A DNA stretch of 64,000 bases from Methylomarinum vadi (GCF_000733935.1 NZ_JPON01000001.1:806001-870000); one strand, 5' to 3'. Counted from the stretch's first letter, positions 34,325 to 43,692 are shown. Numbers and translations are program-made. The notes: generated by a model not told the origin, from the sequence alone.

Positions 34325-35251
34325 TTAATCTTCTTCCCATTCCAATTCCGCAAACGCCGTTGTGACGTTCTTACGATGAAACTGATCGAATAACTGCCAA
34401 TTCCGGCTTTCAGATCGGCCTACGGTTGCCACCGCCTCTTCCAGAAATTTTCCCTGGCGTATCATTTCCCTGATTTCGGTCAACAGCGTGGTCAAATAGC
34501 GTTTATGCGGTTGCATCGCCGCAGGCCAATCGGTTACGAAAGGCCCATGTCCCGGAATGACATGGGCGTATTGATGCTTTTCCAGCCTTTCCAGTTCCGC
34601 CAGCCACCCTTTCAGGCTGCCGTCGATAACGGGCAAATGGCCAATGAACAACAGATCGGACAACCACATCGTATCGGTGTTTTTATCGTATACCGTCAAA
34701 TCATTGTCGGTATGCGCGGTCGGATGGGCGGTCAAGACCAATTCCCGGTTTCCCAGGTTGATAACCATGTGCTTTTTGACCGGCATGTCGGGCGGAACCA
34801 AATTGTCAGCCGTCAAGGCTACATCCAATTGATCGGCCGCCTTATCGATGTAGTATTCGCCGCGCACCGCCATCGCCCGCGCCAGTTTATGGTGGCCGAT
34901 GAAATGGACCTTGCCATCTTTGAACGCCGCATTGCCGTAAATATGATCGGGATGGACATGGGTATTGATCACATAGCAAACCGGTTTATCGGTGGTCGCC
35001 CGAATGGCGCTCTTTAAGGCCAAGCCTTGCTGCGGATTTCCGCCGGTATCGACTACCGCGACACAATCATCACCGACAATAAAACCGATATTGGCGATGG
35101 CGCCGTGATTGTGGCGGTCGGGTACTTCATGCACGCCAAAATGCAAATAGATGCCGGGAGCGACTTGTTCCACTGTCAACGGTTGCTGCGCCAACAAAAC
35201 GGGACTCAATAATAATATTGCGAATAAAACGAAAAATTTCATAATGATCAT
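34325..35251 (-). CDS. Quinoprotein relay system zinc metallohydrolase (MBL fold)
   Basis: 308 aa, signal peptide of about 21 residues. Metallo-beta-lactamase motif HVHPDH at residues 98-103, further ligands at TAHPTAHTDND and VIPGHGPF. It is of the type accompanying SoxYZ-like carriers in PQQ-dehydrogenase organisms (SoxH-related). The ATG at 35251 overlaps the LysR stop (ATGA); the SoxYZ gene follows by 52 bp. Likely periplasmic, acting on a carrier-bound or small thioester substrate; reaction unproven. Confidence 0.85.
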   Translation of the reverse strand: MIIMKFFVLFAILLLSPVLLAQQPLTVEQVAPGIYLHFGVHEVPDRHNHGAIANIGFIVGDDCVAVVDTGGNPQQGLALKSAIRATTDKPVCYVINTHVHPDHIYGNAAFKDGKVHFIGHHKLARAMAVRGEYYIDKAADQLDVALTADNLVPPDMPVKKHMVINLGNRELVLTAHPTAHTDNDLTVYDKNTDTMWLSDLLFIGHLPVIDGSLKGWLAELERLEKHQYAHVIPGHGPFVTDWPAAMQPHKRYLTTLLTEIREMIRQGKFLEEAVATVGRSESRNWQLFDQFHRKNVTTAFAELEWEED

Positions 35252-36135
35252 TCGGACAGGCAGAGGGCCAAAAACGCCTTGGCCACGCGAGACTGCATGA
35301 TGGGTTTAGGGGCTATCATATTCAAATCCCAGGGCAGACCGTCAGGCGGATTGATGCGTCTGGCGACCAGACCTTTGCTTTCGTGGCGCAACGCTTGAGA
35401 CGAAGAAAAACCGATTCCCAGGCCCGCTCTTACCGCTTCCTTAACGCCAGTTACTCCGGGAACTTCAATATTGACCGGGGCATCGATGCCGGCATCGGCC
35501 AGCGCTTTTTCCACCACCCGGCGAGCGCCCGATCCCGGTTCGCGCCAAATCACCTGATGTTCGGTAAAGACCGTCAGCGGCACCGCATCCCGGTATTGCT
35601 GGGCCAACGGATGATCCTTTGCCAGAATGAGAACGATTTCATCGTTTTTCCACGGAATCATTTCATAATTGGCCGGCAATTCATCCGCCGTGACGGCTCC
35701 TTCGACAAACCCCAAATCGTAATCGTGTATTTTCCGGACGATGGTTTGGGTATCTTCGGTCTCCATATACACCTGCACGCCGGGATGTTCGGTTTGCAGG
35801 CGGACGACATATTTCGGCAGAAAAAAACTGGCCAGCGTACTGGTCGCGCCTATGCGCAAACTGCCGGCGTTGATGTCTTTCAAGCAACGGACATAATCGA
35901 GCGCCTGTTTGAAGTCGCCGTACATTTTTTCCGCGTATTCTAGTAAGCCCAGCCCTGCCGGGGTTAATTCAATCTGATGCCCTTTTCGTTCATAAAGGGG
36001 TTCACCGACCGCTGTCTGCAACAACTTCAACTGTCCGGAAACTGCTGGCTGGCCGAGCTCCAAAAATTGAGCGGCTTGGGTAATACTTTTATATCTGGCG
36101 ACCACGGCGAAAGTAAGCAAATGATTTGGATTCAA
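35248..36135 (-). CDS. LysR-family transcriptional regulator
   Basis: 295 aa: winged helix-turn-helix at residues 1-60 (SITQAAQFLELGQPAVSGQLKLLQ) and a periplasmic-binding-protein-like effector domain with RIGATSTLASFFLP, close to the CysB/CbbR-type layout. It is unusual in being the first gene of the operon it probably controls (metallohydrolase and SoxYZ carrier) rather than divergent. The AT-rich 200 bp upstream (36136-36337) may hold its promoter and operator; no specific box could be assigned. Confidence 0.88.
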   Translation of the reverse strand: MNPNHLLTFAVVARYKSITQAAQFLELGQPAVSGQLKLLQTAVGEPLYERKGHQIELTPAGLGLLEYAEKMYGDFKQALDYVRCLKDINAGSLRIGATSTLASFFLPKYVVRLQTEHPGVQVYMETEDTQTIVRKIHDYDLGFVEGAVTADELPANYEMIPWKNDEIVLILAKDHPLAQQYRDAVPLTVFTEHQVIWREPGSGARRVVEKALADAGIDAPVNIEVPGVTGVKEAVRAGLGIGFSSSQALRHESKGLVARRINPPDGLPWDLNMIAPKPIMQSRVAKAFLALCLSE

Positions 36136-36337
36136 ATTTAATTCCCGGTTTTTGCTTAGGAATAATATACCGGTAGGAAACCTAACCTCAACATATATTA
36201 GAGAACTATAATATCATTTAAGTTGATATAAAAGCCAAGAATTACTGATTGCTTTCCAATACATGGATCATTTCATTCCATCTACGGCTTCCCATCAGAC
36301 GCTCAAAAGGCTTTGTATAGGCGTCGTTACAAAACAA

Positions 36338-37123
36338 TTAGCGCGGAACGCTTTTAAAAGGCAACAGTAACAGTTTCACAAACCCTACCTGTTGTAGCGA
36401 GCGCAAAGAAGGCAAACCGATTTTCATGGTTGTTTGCGGTTGTTCCGGATCGGCCGTGTAGGTCTTGAACATGCGATCCCACAATGAAATGGAAAAACCG
36501 TAATTACTGTCGATTTCCTTACGCAGGGTCGAATGATGGATCCGGTGCATATCCGGCGTGATAATGAACCAACGCAAGACCTTGTCCCATTTAACCGGTA
36601 TGTTGATATTACTGTGATTGAAAGTAGCGGCTCCGTTCAGGATGATCTCGAAAACGATCACGGCCATCGGCACCGCACCCAGCAGATAAACCCAGGCAAC
36701 CTTATAAAACATCGATAACAGGATCTCCAGCGGATGAAAGCGAACGGCAGTGGTCGCATCGAACTCCAGATCGCTATGGTGCACTCGGTGCAAACGCCAT
36801 AACAACGGCCACTTGTGGGTGATGATGTGTTGACAATAAATTGCGAAATCCAGCACCAGCAGAGTCAGCAGGAAAGATACCCACACTGGCACATTAATTA
36901 GGTTCAGTAGCCCCACCGACCGCTCCGTGGCGTCGAGGGCACTGAGATAAGCCAATCCGCCAACCGTCAAACGCATCATGGCCATGTTGAAAAAAGCCAA
37001 TCCCAAATTCACCGGCCAACGCCGGTTACGAGTGACCGTTGTGCGTCTTGGGTTGAGCGCCTCCCAACTGATCATCAACAAAAAAACACCCGCGGCAATG
37101 CCTAAACGTACAAAACCTTCCAA
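36338..37123 (-). CDS. Sterol desaturase/fatty acid hydroxylase family membrane protein
   Basis: Di-iron membrane oxygenase family. Three histidine boxes: HIITH, HRVHH and HRIHH, the last within TPDMHRIHHS; four to five membrane helices. About 261 aa. No ATG is available at the N-terminus; the frame opens with TTG at 37135 or TTG at 37123, and I prefer the latter because GGAGG lies 5 nt upstream. The substrate may be a sterol, hopanoid or fatty acyl lipid; methanotrophs often carry several such enzymes. Monocistronic. Confidence 0.82.
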   Translation of the reverse strand: MEGFVRLGIAAGVFLLMISWEALNPRRTTVTRNRRWPVNLGLAFFNMAMMRLTVGGLAYLSALDATERSVGLLNLINVPVWVSFLLTLLVLDFAIYCQHIITHKWPLLWRLHRVHHSDLEFDATTAVRFHPLEILLSMFYKVAWVYLLGAVPMAVIVFEIILNGAATFNHSNINIPVKWDKVLRWFIITPDMHRIHHSTLRKEIDSNYGFSISLWDRMFKTYTADPEQPQTTMKIGLPSLRSLQQVGFVKLLLLPFKSVPR

Positions 37124-37334
37124 ACCAACCTCCAACTCTCGTTTATGATTTCATGCCAATAAGGCGTTTCTGAAATATCGATAAAATTGACTGGCATTTT
37201 ATGAAAAGGATGTATAAAATAGCCAGCTCTTTCGGCTTGTATCGATAAATGAACGGCATACATCCGAAACACGGCAGTGCAAAAAGCACTTCTTACTGAT
37301 CAGGTTGACATTCATGGCTTGATTAGAGTCATCT

Positions 37335-37642
37335 GCCCAGGTGGCGAAATTGGTAGACGCAAGGGACTTAAGCGAAAATGAGCACCTAGCCGGGAAACCG
37401 CTAGTGTGAATCCGCTCAAATTCAGGGAAACCTTAACACGTAATGGTGATGGCAATCCTGAGCCAAGCCTGATTTATTTCAGGAAGGTGCAGAGACTTGA
37501 CGGGCGGGACCTCAGCACATCATGGTGGTGGTCAAGAGAAAGTCCAGCGCACGAACAACCTCGGTTGGCAACGAAAGCTGTAGTGTGACGAAAATCCCTC
37601 GGTGGCAACACCGTGCCGGTTCGATTCCGGCCCTGGGCACCA
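37335..37642 (+). tRNA. tRNA-Leu(UAA) interrupted by a group I intron
   Basis: Exon 1 is 37335-37369 and exon 2 is 37591-37642. Joined they give an 87-nt leucine tRNA with acceptor stem GCCCAGG/CCTGGGC, a long variable arm (CGGTGGCAACACCG), T arm GCCGGTTCGATTCCGGC, encoded CCA, and anticodon loop CTTAAAA with anticodon UAA. The intron splits the anticodon between U34 and A35, the site used in cyanobacterial and plastid tRNA-Leu(UAA). Without splicing the gene cannot yield a functional tRNA. A TTGACA is present upstream at 37303 but without a well-placed -10. Confidence 0.95.
37370..37590 (+). ncRNA. Group I self-splicing intron (IC3-like) in tRNA-Leu(UAA)
   Basis: 221 nt, ORF-less. Conserved core elements are present in order: P-like TTCAGGGAAACCT, Q-like CCTGAGCCAAGCC, R-like GTGCAGAGACTTGACGGG and S-like AAGAGAAAGTCC, then GGCAACGAAAGCTG near P9. 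The upstream exon ends in U and the intron ends in G, as required for the two splicing steps. By memory the core closely resembles the Anabaena tRNA-Leu intron. The boundary is ambiguous by a few A residues but is fixed by the terminal G. Confidence 0.93.
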
Positions 37643-37706
37643 TTCATGATTGCATCGCTCGCTCAAGGCGCTCTATTTGAATCGTTCGCTTTGCCATAAC
37701 CGATGC

Positions 37707-39389
37707 TCATTGCTCGATCAACCTACCCGACTCCAGTCGATAAATCCGTTCGGTCAGCTGTAATCCGGCATTTCTATGCGTTACCATCACGACCGTTTTG
37801 TCCCGGCTGATTTCCTGCAGCGCCCGCAAGACTTCGGCTTCGGTCCCGGCATCCAGACCTTCGGTCGGCTCATCCAGGAGCAGCAACGGCGCGTTTTTTA
37901 AATACACTCTGGCCAAGGCAATACGCCTCGCCTCGCCGCCCGAGACCCGACTGCCCTGCTCGCCGACCAACGTATCGATACCCTCCGGCAATCTGGCCAA
38001 CAACGCCGACAAACCTGCCAGCTTAATCGCCGCATTCAGCTCATCGTTGCCCGCTTTGGGCTTGCCCAACAACAAATTGTCGCGTATCGTCCCGGCGAAT
38101 AATTGACTGCGTTGCGACAGCAAGGCGACCCGTGTATAGAGCCGCTCACTGCGTATCTTCCTGATATCGACATCCTGCAACAGGATTCTTCCTTGTTGCG
38201 GATCGAAGAAACGCAACATGAGATGCAATAAGGTCGATTTCCCCGTGCCGCTGGCCCCGATGATGGCAATCTTAGCGCCTGGTTCCAGGGTAAGATCTAC
38301 GCCCCGCAATATCCAATCCCCCTCCTCCGCATAACGGAAACCGACTCCTTCTAAACGCCATTGATTACCGGCAGGCAATGGATTGTCGATTACCGGCTCC
38401 TCGATCGTCGGTTTGGTTTCCGCCAAGGACCTGATCCGGTGCGCGGCATTCTGCGTTTTACCCAACATTTGCATCGCCTGCGCCAACGGATTGATCCATT
38501 CGAACAAGGCCAGTGCGCAGAACAGCAATAACGCCATCACCGGCCCCGAACTCAAGCTATGTTGCTGTAACAAAACCCCGCCACCGAGCAAAAACAACAA
38601 CAGCGTCGCTTGCGCCAACAGCAACGTCAACGCCGACGAAAGCGCCGACAGTTTATCGTTTCCTGATTGGGTCGCGAGCAATCGCTCGGAAACTGACAAC
38701 AAATGATCTTTGAAACGGTTATAGGCTTGAAAAGCAAGCAGGTCGCCAACACCCTGCAACATTTCAACCTGGCGATATTTGAACTCGGCCATGAGTTCCG
38801 ATTCCCGTACTGCCCCCTTCTTACCCAGGCGATTAAACAACCACGGCACGATAACGGCGCCAAACACCAGCATCAACACCAGACCGGCAGCCAACCATGT
38901 TGAATGCACGGCGACCAACAAAGTAACCGACAGCGAAGCCAGCAAAGCGATCGCCATCGGCGCCAACAGGCGCAAATACAAGGCATCCAACGCATCGATA
39001 TCGCCGGTCATGCGTTGCAGCAAATCGCCGCTACGCCGCAATGCCAATTGACCAGGCGCCAATGGAATCATGCGAGCGAAGAACCAACCCCGAATCTCGG
39101 CCAACACGCGGAAGGTCGCTTCATGCGTAACCAACCTTTCGCCATAGCGAGCCAGGGTTCTGATAATGGCCAACGCCCGGATTTGCGCTGCTGGCTGCAT
39201 GAAATTAAAACTCACCGCCACGCCGTCCGGCGCCAATGCCCCGGCAACCGCGGCGGCGCAAATGAACCAACCGGACAGGGCCAACAAGGCAATGGAAGCC
39301 AATGAGGTAAGCAGCGATATCATCACCCCACCGAGCAACCAATAGCGATACGGTTTAAATAAATGCAAAAAATACCAGAGATCCTTCAT
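37707..39389 (-). CDS. cydC: CydC, thiol/heme-linked ABC exporter subunit
   Basis: Half of the heterodimeric CydDC exporter of cysteine and glutathione, needed for cytochrome bd and periplasmic redox balance. Seen: 560 aa from the ATG at 39389, which overlaps the cydD stop (ATGA); six-helix membrane domain; ATPase domain with Walker A GASGTGKST, ABC signature VSGGEARR, Walker B LLLLDEPTEGLD and the H-loop MVTHR. A longer frame to 39413 lies within cydD. cydAB is not in the window. Confidence 0.93.
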   Translation of the reverse strand: MKDLWYFLHLFKPYRYWLLGGVMISLLTSLASIALLALSGWFICAAAVAGALAPDGVAVSFNFMQPAAQIRALAIIRTLARYGERLVTHEATFRVLAEIRGWFFARMIPLAPGQLALRRSGDLLQRMTGDIDALDALYLRLLAPMAIALLASLSVTLLVAVHSTWLAAGLVLMLVFGAVIVPWLFNRLGKKGAVRESELMAEFKYRQVEMLQGVGDLLAFQAYNRFKDHLLSVSERLLATQSGNDKLSALSSALTLLLAQATLLLFLLGGGVLLQQHSLSSGPVMALLLFCALALFEWINPLAQAMQMLGKTQNAAHRIRSLAETKPTIEEPVIDNPLPAGNQWRLEGVGFRYAEEGDWILRGVDLTLEPGAKIAIIGASGTGKSTLLHLMLRFFDPQQGRILLQDVDIRKIRSERLYTRVALLSQRSQLFAGTIRDNLLLGKPKAGNDELNAAIKLAGLSALLARLPEGIDTLVGEQGSRVSGGEARRIALARVYLKNAPLLLLDEPTEGLDAGTEAEVLRALQEISRDKTVVMVTHRNAGLQLTERIYRLESGRLIEQ

Positions 39390-41092
39390 AGCAACACTCC
39401 GTCTTGCAAGCATAGCCGTTTATCCATGCGGGTGACGACCTCGGAATCATGACTTGCGATGATGACGGTCTTGTCCTTAAACAATCGTTCTATGCTATCC
39501 AACAAGCGCAGTTTTGTTGCCCGATCCAAATTGGCGGTGGGTTCATCCAGCAATACGATAGGGGCGTTTTTCAACAAGGCCCTGGCCAAGGCGATACGCT
39601 GAACCTGACCGCCGGACAAGCCGTAACCTTGCTCGCCAATGAGCGTGCCCAACCCCTGCGGCAAGGTTGAAGCGAATTCCATAACGCCGGCCGCTCGCGC
39701 GGCGGACTCAACCGCTTGCCAGGCAATTTCCGGGTCGAACAACCGAATATTATCGGCGATGCTGCCATGGAAAATCGCCGACCTTTGACCCAACCAGCTG
39801 ATCTGTCTTGCGGCATGTTCCCGCGTTGCCCGGCCGCCATTGATCAAGACTTGGCCAGCGGACGGTTGTTCGAATCCCAACAATAAATTCAGTAAAGTGG
39901 ATTTACCGGCCCCCGTCTCGCCGACCAAGGCTACTTTTTCGCCGCAGGCAACGCGTAAATCGATAGGACTCAATACCAACCGTCGTCCATAATATTTGCT
40001 GGCTCCGATCAGTTCCAGACAATAAGCAGATTCACGATAATTCGGCACTTCCTGGCCGCCGGCATTCCGATCCAATACCTGCAAAATATGATCGGCAGCA
40101 CCCAAAGCCGCCGCACGATCATGGTAATTGGCCGCCAATTGCCGCAATGGTTGAAAAAACTCCGGCGCCAACAACAATGCGAACAAGGCCTGCTGCAAGG
40201 AAATATCGCTGGCCGGACCGAAATGAATCAACCCCAACAACCCCAAGCCGACATAAACGGCGACCAGCGCCACAGCCACGGCGCTGAAAAACTCCAATAC
40301 CGCCGATGACAGAAAGGCAATGCGCAACACCGCCATCGTCTTGGTTTTGAATGAATCAGCCACGCGCCCGATTCGCTGCAATTCGTTGTCGGCCTGCCCG
40401 AACAGTTTTAACGTAGTCAAGCCTTGCAGCCTATCCAAAAAATAACCTCCCATCCAGGCCATTTCCTGAAATTGATTACGGCTGGCCGCCGCCGCGCCCA
40501 TGCCGATCAAGGCCATGAACAATGGCACCAGCGGACCGGTTACGAGAAAAATCACGCCGACCACCCAATTGACAAGGAAAATGGCCAATAGGATCAAAAC
40601 AGGTACGATGGCGGCGATCGTTTTCTGCGGAACATAGCGACTGAAATATTTTTCCACCGCTTCGCACTGCTCCAGTGTATTAGCAGCCAGTTGCCCACTG
40701 TGTTGGCGTTTAACAAATGCCGGCCCCAATTCACCAAGCCTAGTCAAAATTTCCTGCCGTATTTGCCTTTTAACCTGAACCGCCGCGGAAAACCCGCAAA
40801 CTTGAGTGAAATAACTACACACACTCCGCAACAGCATGACAAGCGCCAGCCACGCCAGCTCCACGGTCAAGCCTTGCCAAGGACTCTGTTCGATGATGAA
40901 CCGTTGCAGAATCAACGCCAATAACGCCGACTGGACAATAATCAACGCACCATGGGCACTGCCGGCCAAAACCGAAAGCGCCAGAGGACGTCGTACCGTT
41001 CTATGCAGGGATTTCAACCAGCGCGCGCAATGCCGCTCTCTTTCTTTAGTGGCGTCATAAACACTTTGGTTGATGGATTGATTTAATTTCAC
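39386..41092 (-). CDS. cydD: CydD, thiol/heme-linked ABC exporter subunit
   Basis: 568 aa partner of CydC. N-terminal membrane domain containing the QEILTRLGELGPAFVKRQHSG and TTLKLFGQA elements typical of CydD; ATPase domain with Walker A GETGAGKST, signature LSGGQVQR, Walker B IVLLDEPTANLD and the H-loop ASHD. First gene of the pair. The 41093-41247 stretch upstream shows no gene but should carry the promoter. Confidence 0.93.
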   Translation of the reverse strand: MKLNQSINQSVYDATKERERHCARWLKSLHRTVRRPLALSVLAGSAHGALIIVQSALLALILQRFIIEQSPWQGLTVELAWLALVMLLRSVCSYFTQVCGFSAAVQVKRQIRQEILTRLGELGPAFVKRQHSGQLAANTLEQCEAVEKYFSRYVPQKTIAAIVPVLILLAIFLVNWVVGVIFLVTGPLVPLFMALIGMGAAAASRNQFQEMAWMGGYFLDRLQGLTTLKLFGQADNELQRIGRVADSFKTKTMAVLRIAFLSSAVLEFFSAVAVALVAVYVGLGLLGLIHFGPASDISLQQALFALLLAPEFFQPLRQLAANYHDRAAALGAADHILQVLDRNAGGQEVPNYRESAYCLELIGASKYYGRRLVLSPIDLRVACGEKVALVGETGAGKSTLLNLLLGFEQPSAGQVLINGGRATREHAARQISWLGQRSAIFHGSIADNIRLFDPEIAWQAVESAARAAGVMEFASTLPQGLGTLIGEQGYGLSGGQVQRIALARALLKNAPIVLLDEPTANLDRATKLRLLDSIERLFKDKTVIIASHDSEVVTRMDKRLCLQDGVLL

Positions 41093-41247
41093 TAGTTAAG
41101 TGCTTTAGGAATCGGTAGACAGAATGAATATTCAGCGATAATAAGAACTTTAAACGTTTGATACAAATCAAATATTCACTTGTTTTCTTATGACCACTAA
41201 TTTATTTGAACCAAGATTGTTTGACATATACCTTCGGCTTTTAGGCA

Positions 41248-41274
41248 TAAAAAAACCAGCATTGCCGCTGGTTT
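41248..41274 (-). terminator. Terminator downstream of ssrA
   Basis: On the minus strand AAACCAGC, GGCAAT loop, GCTGGTTT followed by a run of T. It lies about 130 bp beyond the mature tmRNA 3' end, so the precursor would carry a long 3' trailer. Confidence 0.7.
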
Positions 41275-41334
41275 CTGGACTTTCTTGGATTGTATTGGAT
41301 TTATCGATTGAAATAGCGCCAACTCTAATTAATC

Positions 41335-41368
41335 AACGCCATTTTTCCGCCACTGATTGGCGTTTTTT
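41335..41368 (+). terminator. Plus-strand terminator-like hairpin with no obvious gene
   Basis: AACGCCA, 16-nt loop, TGGCGTT, then TTTT. The T tract is on the plus strand, but no plus-strand gene precedes it. Confidence 0.5.
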
Positions 41369-41400
41369 ACAAATAAATAACTATAAATCAATGAGTTAAT

Positions 41401-41786
41401 TGGTGGAGGCGGCGGGAATTGAACCCGCGTCCGCAAGCACTCCGCCACAAGGTCTACATGCTTATCCCGCGCTTTTGATTTAATCGTTGACTACCCGTCG
41501 GGCCAGGAAGATCAACGACGATTTCGATTAAATTTAGCGCTTCGGACTCCGAACAAAATCCTAACGCGATCTTATGTGAGATGACCCCTGAACGCCCTTC
41601 CCGAAGGAATTGCTCTACACGCATAAGCACATGTAGTCAGAGGAGTGGTGCTGTTTTTAAGCAGCTAAAGCCACTGAGTAGTTTTCGTCGTTTGCGAATA
41701 CTTTAAAGTCAGTAGGTTTTACGAGCTGTACTGTGCTCGGCATGCACTCGAGGTTTTGCTACCCACGTCGAAGCCAGGTCGCCCCC
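41401..41786 (-). ncRNA. ssrA: tmRNA (transfer-messenger RNA)
   Basis: 386 nt. The 5' end GGGGGCGACCTGGCTTCGACG and 3' end GGGTTCAATTCCCGCCGCCTCC plus encoded ACCA form the tRNA-like domain (GGGGGCG with CGCCTCC). The tag-coding frame at 41657-41695 begins at the resume codon GCA and reads ANDENYSVALAA then TAA, ending in the ALAA degron recognised by ClpXP. Pseudoknot stems are apparent in the remaining sequence. Function: rescue of stalled ribosomes with SmpB. Confidence 0.97.
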
Positions 41787-41799
41787 AAGATATGGTGTA

Positions 41800-41830
41800 A
41801 TTATACTCAAATTACATATATATAAGACAA
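41800..41830 (-). promoter_or_regulatory. Candidate ssrA promoter
   Basis: On the minus strand TTGTCT, 19-bp AT-rich spacer, TATAAT, 13 nt from the mature 5' end. The -10 is a perfect consensus; the spacing is slightly long. Confidence 0.55.
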
Positions 41831-41919
41831 TTAATTTTGGAAAAGTTCAATGTGAATTGCGTTATTCCAAAACATTCCTTCCTTAACCTTTCGACATCCT
41901 TTAAAGAACTTCCCTATCC

Positions 41920-43140
41920 TTAGCCGTTATATCTTTGAAAGATCAATGTCGCATTAGTTCCGCCAAAGCCAAAACTGTTGGACATAATGGTATTCAGCGT
42001 CACATTATCCCAGCGCTCGAGAACGATGGGCATTCCGGCGGCTTCCGGATCGAGCTCAGTAATATTGGCAGAAGCGCTGAGAAAGTTTTCTTCCATCATC
42101 AACAGCGAATAGATGGCCTCGTTCACGCCGGCCGCACCTAGTGCATGTCCGGTCAGCGATTTAGTCGAACTGACGGCAGGTACGTTGTCATTGCCGAACA
42201 CCGTTCGCAAAGCTTCCAGCTCCTTCATGTCCCCTACCGGCGTACTGGTACCATGGGCATTGATATAATCGATTTTACCTTCGACAGTGGCCATCGCTTG
42301 TTGCATGCAACGCACCGCGCCTTCACCCGATGGCTGAACCATATCATAGCCATCGGAAGTTGCTCCGTATCCCACCAATTCGGCATAGATTTTAGCGCCA
42401 CGCGCCTTGGCATGTTCCAACTCCTCGATAACCAGGACGCCACCACCGCCCGAAATTACGAAACCATCACGGGTTGCATCATAAGGCCTGGAAGCGGTTT
42501 CCGGGGTATCGTTATATTTCGAGGACAAGGCGCCCATCGCATCGAACAGCACCGACATGGACCAATGCACTTCTTCGCCGCCACCGGCAAATACGACATC
42601 CTGTTTCCCCATTTGAATCAGCTCCATGGCATGGCCGATACAGTGCGCACTGGTCGCACAGGCGGAACTGATACTGTAATTTACCCCTTTAATTTTATAA
42701 GGCGTGGCCAAACAGGCGGTATTGGTGCTGGACATGGTTCTAGGGACCATATAAGGCCCCACTCGTTTTACCCCTTTTGAACGCAAGGTATCGGCCGCCT
42801 CGACCAGATTGGAGGTGGAAGGACCACCCGACCCCATAACCAATCCTGTGCGAAAATTCGATACGTCATCATCTTCCAGGCCGGAGTCGTCAATCGCCTG
42901 TTGCATGGCGACATAATTGAAGGCCGCGCCATCACCCATGAAGCGCTTAATTTTACGGTCGATGAATTGATCCAGATCGATATTGATAGGACCACGAACA
43001 TGGCTGCGAAACCCCAGTTCTTTGTAATCTTCGGCAAAAGCAATGCCCGAACGCCCATTTTTAAGAGCGTCAACTACTTCGTTTCGATTATTGCCGATAC
43101 TGGAGACAATACCCAAGCCGGTTACGACAACTCTTTTCAT
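41920..43140 (-). CDS. fabB: 3-oxoacyl-ACP synthase I (FabB)
   Basis: Elongating beta-ketoacyl-ACP synthase needed for unsaturated fatty acid synthesis. Seen: 406 aa; catalytic Cys161 in [12 protein letters not shown], His in [11 protein letters not shown] and His in [10 protein letters not shown], with the KS signature [12 protein letters not shown] near the C-terminus. It follows fabA by 11 bp. The fabAB pair channels cis-decenoyl-ACP into long unsaturated acyl chains. Confidence 0.97.
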   Translation of the reverse strand: MKRVVVTGLGIVSSIGNNRNEVVDALKNGRSGIAFAEDYKELGFRSHVRGPINIDLDQFIDRKIKRFMGDGAAFNYVAMQQAIDDSGLEDDDVSNFRTGLVMGSGGPSTSNLVEAADTLRSKGVKRVGPYMVPRTMSSTNTACLATPYKIKGVNYSISSACATSAHCIGHAMELIQMGKQDVVFAGGGEEVHWSMSVLFDAMGALSSKYNDTPETASRPYDATRDGFVISGGGGVLVIEELEHAKARGAKIYAELVGYGATSDGYDMVQPSGEGAVRCMQQAMATVEGKIDYINAHGTSTPVGDMKELEALRTVFGNDNVPAVSSTKSLTGHALGAAGVNEAIYSLLMMEENFLSASANITELDPEAAGMPIVLERWDNVTLNTIMSNSFGFGGTNATLIFQRYNG

Positions 43141-43151
43141 TTTTTCAACCT

Positions 43152-43667
43152 TTAGAAATCTTTGGTAGAAGTAAACAAGCCAACTCGTAAGTCGGTCGCT
43201 TCATAAATCGGTTTTCCGTCCACTTCCATGACGCCATCTGCGATTCCCATCACTAGTTTGCGCATAATGACCCGTTTCAAGTCAATTTTGTAAGTAACCT
43301 TTTTTGCTGTAGGAAGTACTTGCCCGGTAAATTTAACCTCTCCACAACCCAAGGCGCGACCTTTGCCCGGGCCTCCCAGCCAACACAAATAAAAACCAAT
43401 TAACTGCCACATGGCATCTAATCCAAGGCAGCCAGGCATGACGGGGTCGCCCTGAAAATGACAATCGAAGAACCATAAATCGGGATTAATATCGAGCTCA
43501 GCAATGATTTCGCCTTTACCGTATTTTCCGCCTTCGTCGGATATATGCGTGATTCGGTCCATCATCAACATATTCGGAAGGGGCAATTGCGCGTTTTCCG
43601 GCCCATACAATTCACCTCGACCGGACTTCAATAATTCTTCGCGCGTAAAACTATGCTGTTTCTCCAT
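43152..43667 (-). CDS. fabA: 3-hydroxydecanoyl-ACP dehydratase/isomerase (FabA)
   Basis: Dehydrates 3-hydroxydecanoyl-ACP and isomerises trans-2 to cis-3, the branch to unsaturated fatty acids. Seen: 171 aa, catalytic His70 in [13 protein letters not shown] and Asp84 in [11 protein letters not shown] Shine-Dalgarno upstream of ATG 43667. The end of IS200 copy 2 lies only 25 bp upstream of the start codon, so the ancestral upstream region has been displaced by 592 bp. Confidence 0.97.
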   Translation of the reverse strand: MEKQHSFTREELLKSGRGELYGPENAQLPLPNMLMMDRITHISDEGGKYGKGEIIAELDINPDLWFFDCHFQGDPVMPGCLGLDAMWQLIGFYLCWLGGPGKGRALGCGEVKFTGQVLPTAKKVTYKIDLKRVIMRKLVMGIADGVMEVDGKPIYEATDLRVGLFTSTKDF

Positions 43668-43692
43668 TAAAATTTACCTGGCTAATAATTCT

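Larger units (their letters stand above)
41093..41400. other. Intergenic region between cydD and ssrA with two hairpins
   Basis: 308 bp with no convincing gene. A 69-codon plus-strand frame (41190-41399) has no Shine-Dalgarno and runs through two terminator hairpins, so it is not called. The stretch near 41093-41200 is AT-rich and likely holds the cydDC promoter. Confidence 0.5.

Noticed and set aside
37406-37588. 60-codon plus-strand ORF inside the tRNA-Leu intron
   Set aside because: It lies entirely within the conserved group I core, lacks a Shine-Dalgarno and has no homing endonuclease motif.
41190-41399. 69-codon plus-strand ORF between cydD and ssrA
   Set aside because: No Shine-Dalgarno, runs through two terminator hairpins, composition unlike a protein gene.
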